Part shown: one piece after another, positions 54,338-62,530 of the stretch
Layout of the letters: each line of letters opens with the position of its first letter
How positions within the stretch are numbered: position 1 is the stretch's first letter
Assembly: GCA_943370285.1 (NCBI GenBank)
Contig: CALRQJ020000004.1
Location: forward strand, 62,001-126,000
Length of the DNA: 64,000 nt
DNA from: CALRQJ02 sp943370285
GTDB taxonomy: Bacteria; Bacteroidota; Bacteroidia; Chitinophagales; Chitinophagaceae
Direction of reading: 5' to 3'
Notes under the pieces: model-generated
Seen by the model: the letters and a program-made list of their open reading frames with translations, nothing else
The model's database searches: none
Told to the model about the DNA's origin: nothing
Position numbers and translations under genes: made by a program

Positions 54338-55615
54338 TTAAAATATAGCTTGTTGTAAGAGGAATACAGCTATGCCACAGGTAAATCCCACTAGCGCTAA
54401 CCATCCAATTTTTTTTAGGTACCACATAAAATTTATATGTTCAATACCCATCACTGCAACACCTGCAGCCGAGCCAATAATAATAGCAGAACCACCTGTA
54501 CCGGTAGTTAAAGCTAAGAATTCCCAAAACGGATGATCGGTTGGATATTGATTTAAGTCAAACATACCTTGTGCTGCTGCCACTAAGGGCACATTATCTA
54601 CCAATGCTGATAATAAACCTAACGATGCACCAATGAGATAATCATTACCTAAAGTTTGGGTAAGCGCATCTGCCAATGATTTAAGTATACCAAACGATTG
54701 TAAGGCAGATACGGCTAACAAAATACCAAGGAAGAAAAGGATGCTTGGGGTGTCAATTTTTTGAAGTGCCCTAGCAACTGTAAGCTTTTCTGCATATTCA
54801 GCTTGTTTTTTTCTGTGTAACAAAGTGGTGATGACCCACATAAAACCCAACGCCAATAACATACCCATGAATGGCGGTAAATGGGTTACCGTTTTAAATG
54901 CCGGAACAAAAACTAAAAATCCAATGCCGGAAAAAAGAATGATACGACCATCTCTTTTGTCTTTTTCTGAACTTATTTCAACAGCCGGTGCTTCAAATCT
55001 TTTACCCTTAAAACGAAATGCTACTATCAATGTTGGAATAATACATGCAACTATACTTGGCAGTATCAGCATTTTCATGATGTTGAGTGCTGTTATTTGC
55101 CCGCCAATCCAAAGCATTGTAGTGGTAACATCTCCCAATGGAGACCAAGCCCCACCGGCATTTGCAGCAATCACAATCATACCTGCAAACCATAATCTAT
55201 CTTCTTTTTTCGATAACAGTTTTGTACATAAAGATGTCATCACAATTGCTGTAGTAAGATTATCAAGTAAAGCAGATAACAAAAAAGTAATGGTGGTAAT
55301 GATGAATAACAGTTTTTGTGTGTTGGTAGTACTTATTTTTTGAGTGATAATATCAAAGCCATTGTGAGAGTCAATCAACTCTACAATTGTCATTGCACCT
55401 AATAAAAAGAATAGGATAGAGGCTATTTCTCCTGTATGGTGCAATAACGCTTTTGTAGCTTCATGTGTTTGAATATTATGTTGTAGAAAGTAAATAGTCC
55501 AACACAATACGCCTGTTATTAAAGCAGATGCTGCTTTATTCAGTTGTAGCGGATGTTCAAAAGCAATGGCTAAATAGCCGATAATAAATAAGCCAACAAC
55601 GATTCCTGTAATCAT
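54338..55615 (-). CDS. nhaD: Sodium/proton antiporter NhaD
   Basis: A 425-aa inner-membrane exchanger with about 11-12 helices. The conserved stretches of the NhaD type are present: LLSALLDNLTTAIVMTSL, VIAANAGGAWSPLGDVTTTMLW, SALVDNVPLVAAAQGM and TGTGGSAIIIGSAAGVAVM. It extrudes sodium or lithium against protons. It is a single gene with a TACATTTG box upstream at 55684. Confidence 0.93.
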   Translation of the reverse strand: MITGIVVGLFIIGYLAIAFEHPLQLNKAASALITGVLCWTIYFLQHNIQTHEATKALLHHTGEIASILFFLLGAMTIVELIDSHNGFDIITQKISTTNTQKLLFIITTITFLLSALLDNLTTAIVMTSLCTKLLSKKEDRLWFAGMIVIAANAGGAWSPLGDVTTTMLWIGGQITALNIMKMLILPSIVACIIPTLIVAFRFKGKRFEAPAVEISSEKDKRDGRIILFSGIGFLVFVPAFKTVTHLPPFMGMLLALGFMWVITTLLHRKKQAEYAEKLTVARALQKIDTPSILFFLGILLAVSALQSFGILKSLADALTQTLGNDYLIGASLGLLSALVDNVPLVAAAQGMFDLNQYPTDHPFWEFLALTTGTGGSAIIIGSAAGVAVMGIEHINFMWYLKKIGWLALVGFTCGIAVFLLQQAIF

Positions 55616-55683
55616 AAACTAATGCTTTAGTTGTCGATGTAATTAAATAAATGTTGTTGGAAAAATAGCAATTGACAATGGTA

Positions 55684-55691
55684 CAAATGTA
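55684..55691 (-). promoter_or_regulatory. -7 box for nhaD
   Basis: The minus strand reads TACATTTG, identical to the boxes at 33330 and 61619. It lies about 69 bp before the nhaD ATG. Confidence 0.45.
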
Positions 55692-55729
55692 AATGTTTTC
55701 AAACAGTTTCCCTTGACGCCGCTATAACA

Positions 55730-57325
55730 TTATTCACCAAAAATATCTAATCTGGTTTTTGGCCTTTTATTTTCCTGCCAATTAAAACCTCGAAGTTTCA
55801 TTTCTTCGTGATTGGCTTGTCGCATGGGGGTGGTAACTCCTTTGAGGTTATTTCTGAAAACTACTTTTTGAGGTTTTTTATTTTCAAAATACATATCAAT
55901 CACATCACTTGAAGCTTTATTAACGCCAATAAAACTTCCTTCATCATCTACAGCATAATAAACACTTTCTGCGCTGCCTTTTGCTTTTAAGGTATTAATA
56001 TTTCCATCTAAAAACCAAGCTGTTATAGTATTGCCTCTTACTTGATTGTAATAATCAGGTTCTAACTTGCTAATGGCCGAGGCATTTTCAAACACATATA
56101 ACTTTTCCGGCTTTTTATTTTTGGTGTAGAGATAAATCGTATCACCTGTAATTTGATTTTGCTGAGCCCATACAACCGGGTTCTTAAACAGACGAAATGC
56201 CGAATCTTCGGCCGAATAAAATAAACTATCGCCAATAGCTTGTAACGAATCGGTAAATATTTTTACATGACTATAGGCTTCAAAAAAACGTATGGTAGTG
56301 TCGGCTTCCGTAACTACTTTTTTGCCTTTCACCGTATCCATTATCATGGGTACAGTTCTCGATTTTTTAGCATCACTAATTCTGGCTGAATACAAAGTAT
56401 CTGCTGTTATAAAAATACTATCCTGATCTTGCTTGATGATCATCACCGGCTTCTGCGATGCCAAAAAAGAAGCCTTTTTTTGATTTGATTTTACATCATT
56501 GGCCAATATGGTAAAGCCTTGTGTTTCATCCCTAAAAATTACATTTCCTTGTGCATGACCGTATCCACTTGAATCTTCAAACGCAATTTTATCGCCTGTA
56601 ATAAACAAAGTGCTGTCTTGGATTTCAGAACGTTTGCCAAAGTAGGCTTCTTTGGTTTTCAAATTATAAAATCCGTCTTTGGTTTTTATTTTTCTGCTGC
56701 CTGTAACAATATCTGTTGGACTTACAAATGTTGCAATTTCGGTATTGATATTGTACAATAACGTATCGGTTTTTACCTTAAAATCAGGATCATTTAATAC
56801 TACTTTCTTTTTAAAATAAACATCTCTTGTGTCGCCGTAATAATAGCCCTCCGTACTGGTTAACACTGTTTTGCCATTTACAACTTTACCTCCTTTTTTG
56901 TAAATGCCAATCTTGGCTTCTGTTTCGTACTCTAATTCATCGGTAGTAAGCGTTCCTTTTCCATCGGTGAGTTTGACATTCTTTTTTAGATAAGCTTTTT
57001 TATCCTTGCCAATATATTTCAGGTATTGAGCATAAGTGTGTACACTATCTGCATCGTTGATATGGATTTTTCCAAAAGCCTCCATTTCGTTGGCTTTTTG
57101 GTTAAGCACTACGCTATCGCAATCAAACCATGTTTTATCTTGACGAAGTTTTACATTGCCGGCAAGTGAAATAAAATCTCCGGCAGTATCTATTTTTTGA
57201 AAATTATATCGATCGGCTTGAATAATATTGATACGCTTTGCGCTACTATCCTGCTGTGCAGCTACTTGATGCATTGCACAAAGAAATAAACAACATGTAA
57301 TTAAGCTAGTAAACTTCCGCATCAT
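55730..57325 (-). CDS. OstA-like (LptA/LptD N-terminal type) exported protein
   Basis: A 531-aa protein with a signal peptide (about residues 1-23). Repeated beta-jellyroll stretches follow, such as GDFISLAGNVKLRQDKTWFDCDSVVLNQKANEMEAFGKIHI and YGHAQGNVIFRD, as in LptA and the periplasmic part of LptD. It probably binds lipopolysaccharide or another lipid in the periplasm. It is much longer than LptA and lacks an LptD barrel, a form found in Bacteroidota. Its start overlaps the stop of the MlaD-like gene (TAATG), linking the two. Confidence 0.87.
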   Translation of the reverse strand: MMRKFTSLITCCLFLCAMHQVAAQQDSSAKRINIIQADRYNFQKIDTAGDFISLAGNVKLRQDKTWFDCDSVVLNQKANEMEAFGKIHINDADSVHTYAQYLKYIGKDKKAYLKKNVKLTDGKGTLTTDELEYETEAKIGIYKKGGKVVNGKTVLTSTEGYYYGDTRDVYFKKKVVLNDPDFKVKTDTLLYNINTEIATFVSPTDIVTGSRKIKTKDGFYNLKTKEAYFGKRSEIQDSTLFITGDKIAFEDSSGYGHAQGNVIFRDETQGFTILANDVKSNQKKASFLASQKPVMIIKQDQDSIFITADTLYSARISDAKKSRTVPMIMDTVKGKKVVTEADTTIRFFEAYSHVKIFTDSLQAIGDSLFYSAEDSAFRLFKNPVVWAQQNQITGDTIYLYTKNKKPEKLYVFENASAISKLEPDYYNQVRGNTITAWFLDGNINTLKAKGSAESVYYAVDDEGSFIGVNKASSDVIDMYFENKKPQKVVFRNNLKGVTTPMRQANHEEMKLRGFNWQENKRPKTRLDIFGE

Positions 57326-58329
57326 TATCTTTTTTGTGCGGTATCAGCTAAAGGTGCTTGTAATGGTGTTGATTTGTCTTTTTTACCAAACACTGAAAAA
57401 CTAACGTATCTTTTTGGATTGGTCTTTAAATCATCCATCAAAATATTTAAGCTGCGAGTAGTATTGGCTAAATTATTATACAACTGTTTATCATTCAACA
57501 ATAGCCCAAGTGAACCCTCTTTGCTATCTAATTTTAATACCGCATTATTCAAACTTTCAACAGTTGTTTTCAATTGATTGATGGTACCATCAATATCGGC
57601 TTTAGATAAATTTTCGGTAGTAGTTTCTATGTTCTTTAACGTGTTGGTTATTTTATCGTTGTTGTTCTTTAAGTTGTCAGTAAATGCGCTAACGTTATCT
57701 AACGATTTGGCTAATGCACCGGTTTGTGTGTTCAATAATTTTTGAAGCGATGCAGATGAAGCTACTAAGCCGGCTGTTGCATTATTCAAATTAGCAATAA
57801 CAGCTTGTAAATTATTCTTCGTGTTGGGGTCTAACGTTGTGTTGATATTTTTCAATACCCCATCTAAACTTGCTAAAGTGTTTTTGATTTGATCTGCCAC
57901 CGGTCCAAGTTTATCAGTAATGCCGGATAACATACCACCACCTTGTATCGTTTGTAAGGTATCGCCTGATTTTAAAAACTGTTTTTTATCGCCCAAGGTA
58001 ATGGCAATACTTGGTGTGCCTAGCGGATTTTCGGCAATATAGGCTACCGAGTTTTCCGGAATATTATATTCTTTTTTCAACTTGATGGCAATGACTATGC
58101 CTCTTAAGTTTTCATCTACTTCTTCAATGTCAGAAACGGTACCCACCTGAAAGCCATTTACGAAAACAGGATTGCTAACCATTAAACCTTTGGCATCGGT
58201 ATATTTTGCGTACAAGAAATTACCTGTTTTCACTATGCTTTTTCCCTTCAAAAAGTTGAAGCCTAAAATAAGTAGGGTTATTGCGATAGCGGTTAAAGCT
58301 CCTACTTTGGTTTCGTTTGATACCTTCAT
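57325..58329 (-). CDS. MlaD/MCE-family lipid-transport protein
   Basis: A 334-aa protein with one N-terminal membrane helix (about residues 10-25). An MCE domain follows (FLYAKYTDAKGLMVSNPVFVNGFQVGTVSDIE ... YIAENPLGTPSIAITLGD), then a long helical coiled-coil-like tail (150-310). MCE proteins form rings that carry lipids between the two membranes with an ABC transporter. No mlaE/mlaF-type genes are in view. The OstA-like gene overlaps its stop codon, so the pair forms an envelope-lipid unit. Confidence 0.92.
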   Translation of the reverse strand: MKVSNETKVGALTAIAITLLILGFNFLKGKSIVKTGNFLYAKYTDAKGLMVSNPVFVNGFQVGTVSDIEEVDENLRGIVIAIKLKKEYNIPENSVAYIAENPLGTPSIAITLGDKKQFLKSGDTLQTIQGGGMLSGITDKLGPVADQIKNTLASLDGVLKNINTTLDPNTKNNLQAVIANLNNATAGLVASSASLQKLLNTQTGALAKSLDNVSAFTDNLKNNNDKITNTLKNIETTTENLSKADIDGTINQLKTTVESLNNAVLKLDSKEGSLGLLLNDKQLYNNLANTTRSLNILMDDLKTNPKRYVSFSVFGKKDKSTPLQAPLADTAQKR

Positions 58330-58381
58330 GGCAACAAAAATAATGGTTTAAGTGGATGGGTTATAGCTGAATTTGTTAAAA

Positions 58382-58396
58382 GCAGCATTTTGCTGC
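58382..58396 (-). terminator. Short hairpin after the esterase gene
   Basis: Stem GCAGCA / TGCTGC with a 3-nt loop, then TTTT on the minus strand, within 2 bp of the esterase stop. It is a weak candidate terminator. Confidence 0.4.
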
Positions 58397-58397
58397 A

Positions 58398-59318
58398 TTA
58401 TTTCCGCAGCAAAAACAACAAAGGCTGTTTGATTCGTTTTCTCCAAGCCGATTCCGAATGATCTGCCCCTTCAAATTTTAAGGTTTTCCAATTTTTTCGG
58501 GTAAATCCTCTCTTTATCATAATGCTATCAGCTTTCAACTGAAATGGCTCATAAAGTGCATCTAAAGTGGCAGTACCAAAGTCAAAATAAATCTTGTGTT
58601 TTTTGGGGTTGGGTAAATGGTGTTGCAAGTAATTTAAAAATGCTGCCGGAATAGGATTATCATGTGTAGTAAAAGTGCCAGGCCAATGGGTAGAGAGGCA
58701 AGCTGCACCACCAAATATGTTGGGGTATTCGCAAATGGCATACATTGAAATTAAGCCGCCCATACTCGAACCTGCGATGAACGTATGTTGACGATTGGTG
58801 TATGTGGTGTAACTACTATCAATAAAGGGTTTGAGTTCTTGAACTAGAAATTTTAAATAGGCATCTGATTGTATGGTGCCTGAAAATACAGATGCACCAT
58901 TTGTACGATTGGCTTTTAATAAAGTATCTTTTTGATATTGGGTTAATGATTCGAATGGTTTTTGCGGAAAGTAATCTATATGTCTGTTTTTTACACTGTT
59001 CCAAATGCCAACAACTATGCATTGCTTGATTTTATTGGATTGCATTAATTCGCTCATGGCTTCATCAATACCCCATTCTTGCTTATTCCATGTTGTTGTG
59101 GAGTCAAACAACATTTGTCCATCATGCATATATAGTACCGCATATTTTTTTGAAGTGGAATAACCTGCAGGTAGCCATATATCAATATTCCTAGCATCAA
59201 CAAATTGAGAAGGGAAACTACTGATGCGTATGATTTTGCCGGATGATGGAATTGGTAATTGTTGAGCAGCAACAACTAAATGGCTAAATACAAATTGAAT
59301 GAGCAAGAGCTTCTTCAT
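58398..59318 (-). CDS. Exported alpha/beta-hydrolase (esterase D-like)
   Basis: A 306-aa protein with a signal peptide (residues 1-19, AAQ). It has the esterase fold seen in enterochelin esterase-like proteins: nucleophile elbow GSSMGG, YMHDGQMLFDSTTTWNKQEWGIDEAM, and EGADHSESAW with a likely catalytic His. Substrates in this family range from acyl esters to siderophores; none can be assigned. It is a single minus-strand gene upstream of the envelope-lipid pair. Confidence 0.88.
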   Translation of the reverse strand: MKKLLLIQFVFSHLVVAAQQLPIPSSGKIIRISSFPSQFVDARNIDIWLPAGYSTSKKYAVLYMHDGQMLFDSTTTWNKQEWGIDEAMSELMQSNKIKQCIVVGIWNSVKNRHIDYFPQKPFESLTQYQKDTLLKANRTNGASVFSGTIQSDAYLKFLVQELKPFIDSSYTTYTNRQHTFIAGSSMGGLISMYAICEYPNIFGGAACLSTHWPGTFTTHDNPIPAAFLNYLQHHLPNPKKHKIYFDFGTATLDALYEPFQLKADSIMIKRGFTRKNWKTLKFEGADHSESAWRKRIKQPLLFLLRK

Positions 59319-59451
59319 ACGAACAAATTGTACTTTAAAAATAAAGCAATTGTGTGTATTTCAAGACTTATTGTCCATTGATTGCTACTCGACAATTGAT
59401 TTAACAAGGTTATGTCGATAAAAAATACTTACTTACTATAAATTTCAGCGT

Positions 59452-59874
59452 ATGAAGTCATTCATTTCCATATTAATCATAGCATTTTTTTGCACTGCCT
59501 GCAATGATGTGGCAGAAAAAATGGAAAAAGATAGCTACGAAAAAAGTAAAGAAACTTTGGCGCAAAAAGAAGCTAAAAATCCTGCCCGATTTTTAGTGGT
59601 TACGGCAAGTGACAAGAAAAATTTGATTGGTCAAACAGTCATCAAAGGAACAATTGCAAATACCGCTACTGTTTGTTGGTACAAAGATATTGTACTGAAA
59701 ATGTCGTTTTACAGTAAAACAAAAGTGTTGTTAGAAGAAGGTAATGAAACCATTTATGAAGTGGTTGGGCCAAACAATGTTAAAAAGTTTAAAACAAAAT
59801 ACTTTGCACCGAAAGGCACAGATAGTGTAGCCATTGTTGTTACTAGTGCTCAAGTTGCAAAGCAGGGCGAATAG
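59452..59874 (+). CDS. Small lipoprotein of unknown function
   Basis: A 140-aa protein with a lipoprotein signal (Cys17 in FFCTACNDV), a charged helical stretch (EKMEKDSYEKSKETLAQKEAKNP) and a beta-rich remainder (VIKGTIANTATVCWYKDIVLKMSFYSKTKVLLEE). It is not recognised as a named family. Because the anchor is followed by an acidic/basic helix, it probably faces the periplasm or cell surface. It converges on the adenine deaminase gene 13 bp away. Confidence 0.75.
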   Translation: MKSFISILIIAFFCTACNDVAEKMEKDSYEKSKETLAQKEAKNPARFLVVTASDKKNLIGQTVIKGTIANTATVCWYKDIVLKMSFYSKTKVLLEEGNETIYEVVGPNNVKKFKTKYFAPKGTDSVAIVVTSAQVAKQGE

Positions 59875-59887
59875 TGCTTTGATCTTC

Positions 59888-61555
59888 TTAATTCACTTTC
59901 ACAAATTCAAATTTATCGCCATCAAACAAGCCTAAATCGCTCAATTTTAAATGAGGAATTACCAGCAAAGCCATAAATGATAATGTCATAAATGGTGAGC
60001 CTAAAGTACTGCCCAAATCATGTTTGGTCATATTGTCAATTTGAGTATAGGCAGCTGCCACTTTGTAACCATCATCTGCACTCATCAATCCGGCAACAGG
60101 TAATCCTAATACCATAGATTTGCCGGCACCGACAGCACTAACACCACCCTGTTCTTTAATCACCAAATTTATGGCTTCGGCTAAGTTGTCATCATCGCAT
60201 CCCACTGCTACAATATTATGACTATCATGTGCTACTGATGAAGCTAAGGCGCCTTTTTTCAACCCAAAATTTCTGATAAAACATTTTGCAACAGGTGCAT
60301 TTGAATAACGATTAACTACGACCATTTTTAATACATCGGTAGTAGGATTGCTGATTAAAATATTTCCATCTACCACTGTTGGGCTTAGCATTAATTTATT
60401 GGTGATTAATTGACCATCTAAGGCTTCAATCACTGGAATTAAACCATTTTCATTTGGATAGTCCGTTTCTTTCATCACCAATTGTGCTGCTGTAATCGCA
60501 TTACAATCAAATTGATTGATGGGTGTTGTGGCAACAGAGGAAATGTTGGATTGTCCGTTTTCTGATACTAATGCTCCGTTGATATAAGTTTGAATAATTT
60601 GAAAATTTGTTACATCTTTTGCAACAATAAAATCAGCATTGTCACCCACTCTTAGCAAACCGACATCTAAGCGATAGTGCAAAACCGGATTAACACAAGC
60701 AGCTTGTAATACTTTAAACACATCAATACCTTTGGCCACAGCTCTTGCACAAAGTTGGTTGATATGCCCCAGCACCAAACTATCCGGGTGTTTGTCATCG
60801 CTACAAAACATGATTCTATCTGCATAATCATGTAGCAAGTGAATCAATGCTTCAAAGTTTTTGGCAGCACTACCTTCTCTGATGATGATTTTCATGCCGT
60901 ATCGCAATTTGTCTAATGCTTCATCGGAAGTAAAACATTCATGGTCGGTACTTATACCGGCATCAATATATTGTTTGGCTTTTTCGCCTCTTAGTCCGGG
61001 TGCATGGCCATCTACCGGTTTGTCTAATCGATGGGCAGCATGAATTTTTTTCATCACTTCTGCATCTTTAAACAATACACCCGGAAAATTCATCATCTCA
61101 CTCAGGTATTTTATTTCGGGGCGTTGTAATAATTGTTCCACATCAGTCGAATCTAAAGCCGCTCCGGCAGTTTCAAAAGTAGTTGCCGGTACACAACTTG
61201 GTGCTCCAAAATTGAATTTGAATGGTACTTTTTTGCCATTTTCAATCATGAATTCTACACCGGCCATGCCACAAACATTGGCTATTTCATGTGGGTCGCT
61301 GATAGTGCCAATGGTGCCGTGTACAACAGCTAATCGAGCAAATTCACTCGGCACAAGCATACTGCTTTCGATATGTACATGGCTATCAATAAAACCCGGA
61401 AGAATATAATTGGCACCTGCTGTCAATTGGTCAGCAGTTTTATCTATCGAACTAATTTTACCCTCAGTAACAGTAACCGTTCCTGCATAAATACGTTTAT
61501 TGATAACATCTACAATATTTCCACTCACCTTAAATGAACCTGTTGGCATAATCAT
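59888..61555 (-). CDS. ade: Adenine deaminase
   Basis: Converts adenine to hypoxanthine in purine salvage. It is a 555-aa amidohydrolase with the metal-binding [33 protein letters not shown] and a C-terminal domain with [28 protein letters not shown]. The pattern is the Ade type (not the adenosine deaminase fold). Two in-frame ATGs at 61555 and 61549 are both possible. It is a single gene. Confidence 0.95.
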   Translation of the reverse strand: MIMPTGSFKVSGNIVDVINKRIYAGTVTVTEGKISSIDKTADQLTAGANYILPGFIDSHVHIESSMLVPSEFARLAVVHGTIGTISDPHEIANVCGMAGVEFMIENGKKVPFKFNFGAPSCVPATTFETAGAALDSTDVEQLLQRPEIKYLSEMMNFPGVLFKDAEVMKKIHAAHRLDKPVDGHAPGLRGEKAKQYIDAGISTDHECFTSDEALDKLRYGMKIIIREGSAAKNFEALIHLLHDYADRIMFCSDDKHPDSLVLGHINQLCARAVAKGIDVFKVLQAACVNPVLHYRLDVGLLRVGDNADFIVAKDVTNFQIIQTYINGALVSENGQSNISSVATTPINQFDCNAITAAQLVMKETDYPNENGLIPVIEALDGQLITNKLMLSPTVVDGNILISNPTTDVLKMVVVNRYSNAPVAKCFIRNFGLKKGALASSVAHDSHNIVAVGCDDDNLAEAINLVIKEQGGVSAVGAGKSMVLGLPVAGLMSADDGYKVAAAYTQIDNMTKHDLGSTLGSPFMTLSFMALLVIPHLKLSDLGLFDGDKFEFVKVN

Positions 61556-61618
61556 TGTTTAGTAGATTAAAGTTACCCTAAAATAGGTAATGACAAATGT
61601 CGGAAAACTTATCTCACT

Positions 61619-61626
61619 TACATTTG
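61619..61626 (+). promoter_or_regulatory. -7 box before the LolA-fold gene
   Basis: TACATTTG, identical to the box at 33330, lies 17 bp before the ATG at 61644, giving a leader of about 12 nt. The -33 match is unclear. Confidence 0.5.
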
Positions 61627-61643
61627 AAAAATAAACACAACAT

Positions 61644-62450
61644 ATGTTAAAACAATTTTTTACCCTTTTTTCAGGATTGCTAGCAGTAGTAGCTGTATCT
61701 GCTCAAACATTAGACGAAGTAGTAACTAAGTTTACCGACGGTAATGGCGGTAAAGAACGATTGGTAGCGATTAACTCTATACAAGTAGAAAGTACTATGA
61801 GTTTAGCTATGATGGGTATGCAATCGAACACTAAAATTATTAGAGAAAAGAATAAGTTATTTCGAATTCAAACTTCCGGCGGTATGTCAACCGAAGAAAC
61901 ATTTACCGTAATTACCGACACAGCCGGATATACGTACACCCCTGCCATTCCCGGTTTTGGTGGTTTTGGAGGCATGGAAGCAGCATTCACTAAAATGACG
62001 GCAGAAGAATTGGCGCAGCAAGAATACCAAAAAGATTGTGCAGGTTTTTTTGGACCCTTGGTAGATTATGCCGCAAAAGGGCATAAAGCAGAATTACTCA
62101 AAGATGAAAAAGTGAACGATGTTGATTGTTATCAAGTTAAACTGACTTTGAAATCCGGTCAAGAGATGCATTATTTCATTGCCAAGAATAGTGGTCAAAT
62201 AAAAAGAGTTCAATTGCCGGCTTCAGTTGCGTTAGCAGCAATGGGTATGGGTAGTGCCATGAAAATGTTTGGTGGTGGCAGAAATGTAGATAGAAAGATT
62301 GATGTAGATTATGAGAAGTATAAAATTTTCGATGGCTTTCCTTTCCCTACCAAACAATCCATCAAGTTGGGTTCTATGTCGATTGACATAGAAAATACCG
62401 TATTTAAAGTAAATCAGCCGATAGATGCCAAATGGTACCAAGCTAAATAA
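61644..62450 (+). CDS. LolA-fold exported protein (lipoprotein-sorting-like)
   Basis: A 268-aa protein with a signal peptide (residues 1-20, VSAQ). It then has the beta-sheet half-barrel pattern of outer-membrane lipoprotein-sorting proteins (EVVTKFTDGNGGKERLVAINSIQVEST ... DVDCYQVKLTLKSGQEMHYFIAKNSGQIKRVQ). It is larger than true LolA and is one of several such paralogues common in Bacteroidota, so a role in lipoprotein transport is not certain. It is followed by a terminator. Confidence 0.8.
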   Translation: MLKQFFTLFSGLLAVVAVSAQTLDEVVTKFTDGNGGKERLVAINSIQVESTMSLAMMGMQSNTKIIREKNKLFRIQTSGGMSTEETFTVITDTAGYTYTPAIPGFGGFGGMEAAFTKMTAEELAQQEYQKDCAGFFGPLVDYAAKGHKAELLKDEKVNDVDCYQVKLTLKSGQEMHYFIAKNSGQIKRVQLPASVALAAMGMGSAMKMFGGGRNVDRKIDVDYEKYKIFDGFPFPTKQSIKLGSMSIDIENTVFKVNQPIDAKWYQAK

Positions 62451-62470
62451 TTTACGACATTAAATAAGTG

Positions 62471-62500
62471 AAAAGTGAAGCCATTATAGCTTCACTTTTT
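62471..62500 (+). terminator. Terminator of the LolA-fold gene
   Basis: An 11-bp stem (AAAAGTGAAGC / GCTTCACTTTT) with a 7-nt loop and a T run, 20 bp past the stop. It separates the gene from the glycosidase gene. Confidence 0.88.
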
Positions 62501-62530
62501 TTATGTAGTTTGCCAGATAAATCAGTTGCT

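Noticed and set aside
54825..55343. A 172-codon plus-strand frame opposite nhaD.
   Set aside because: The minus strand carries all NhaD motifs across the same bases; the plus frame has no family features.
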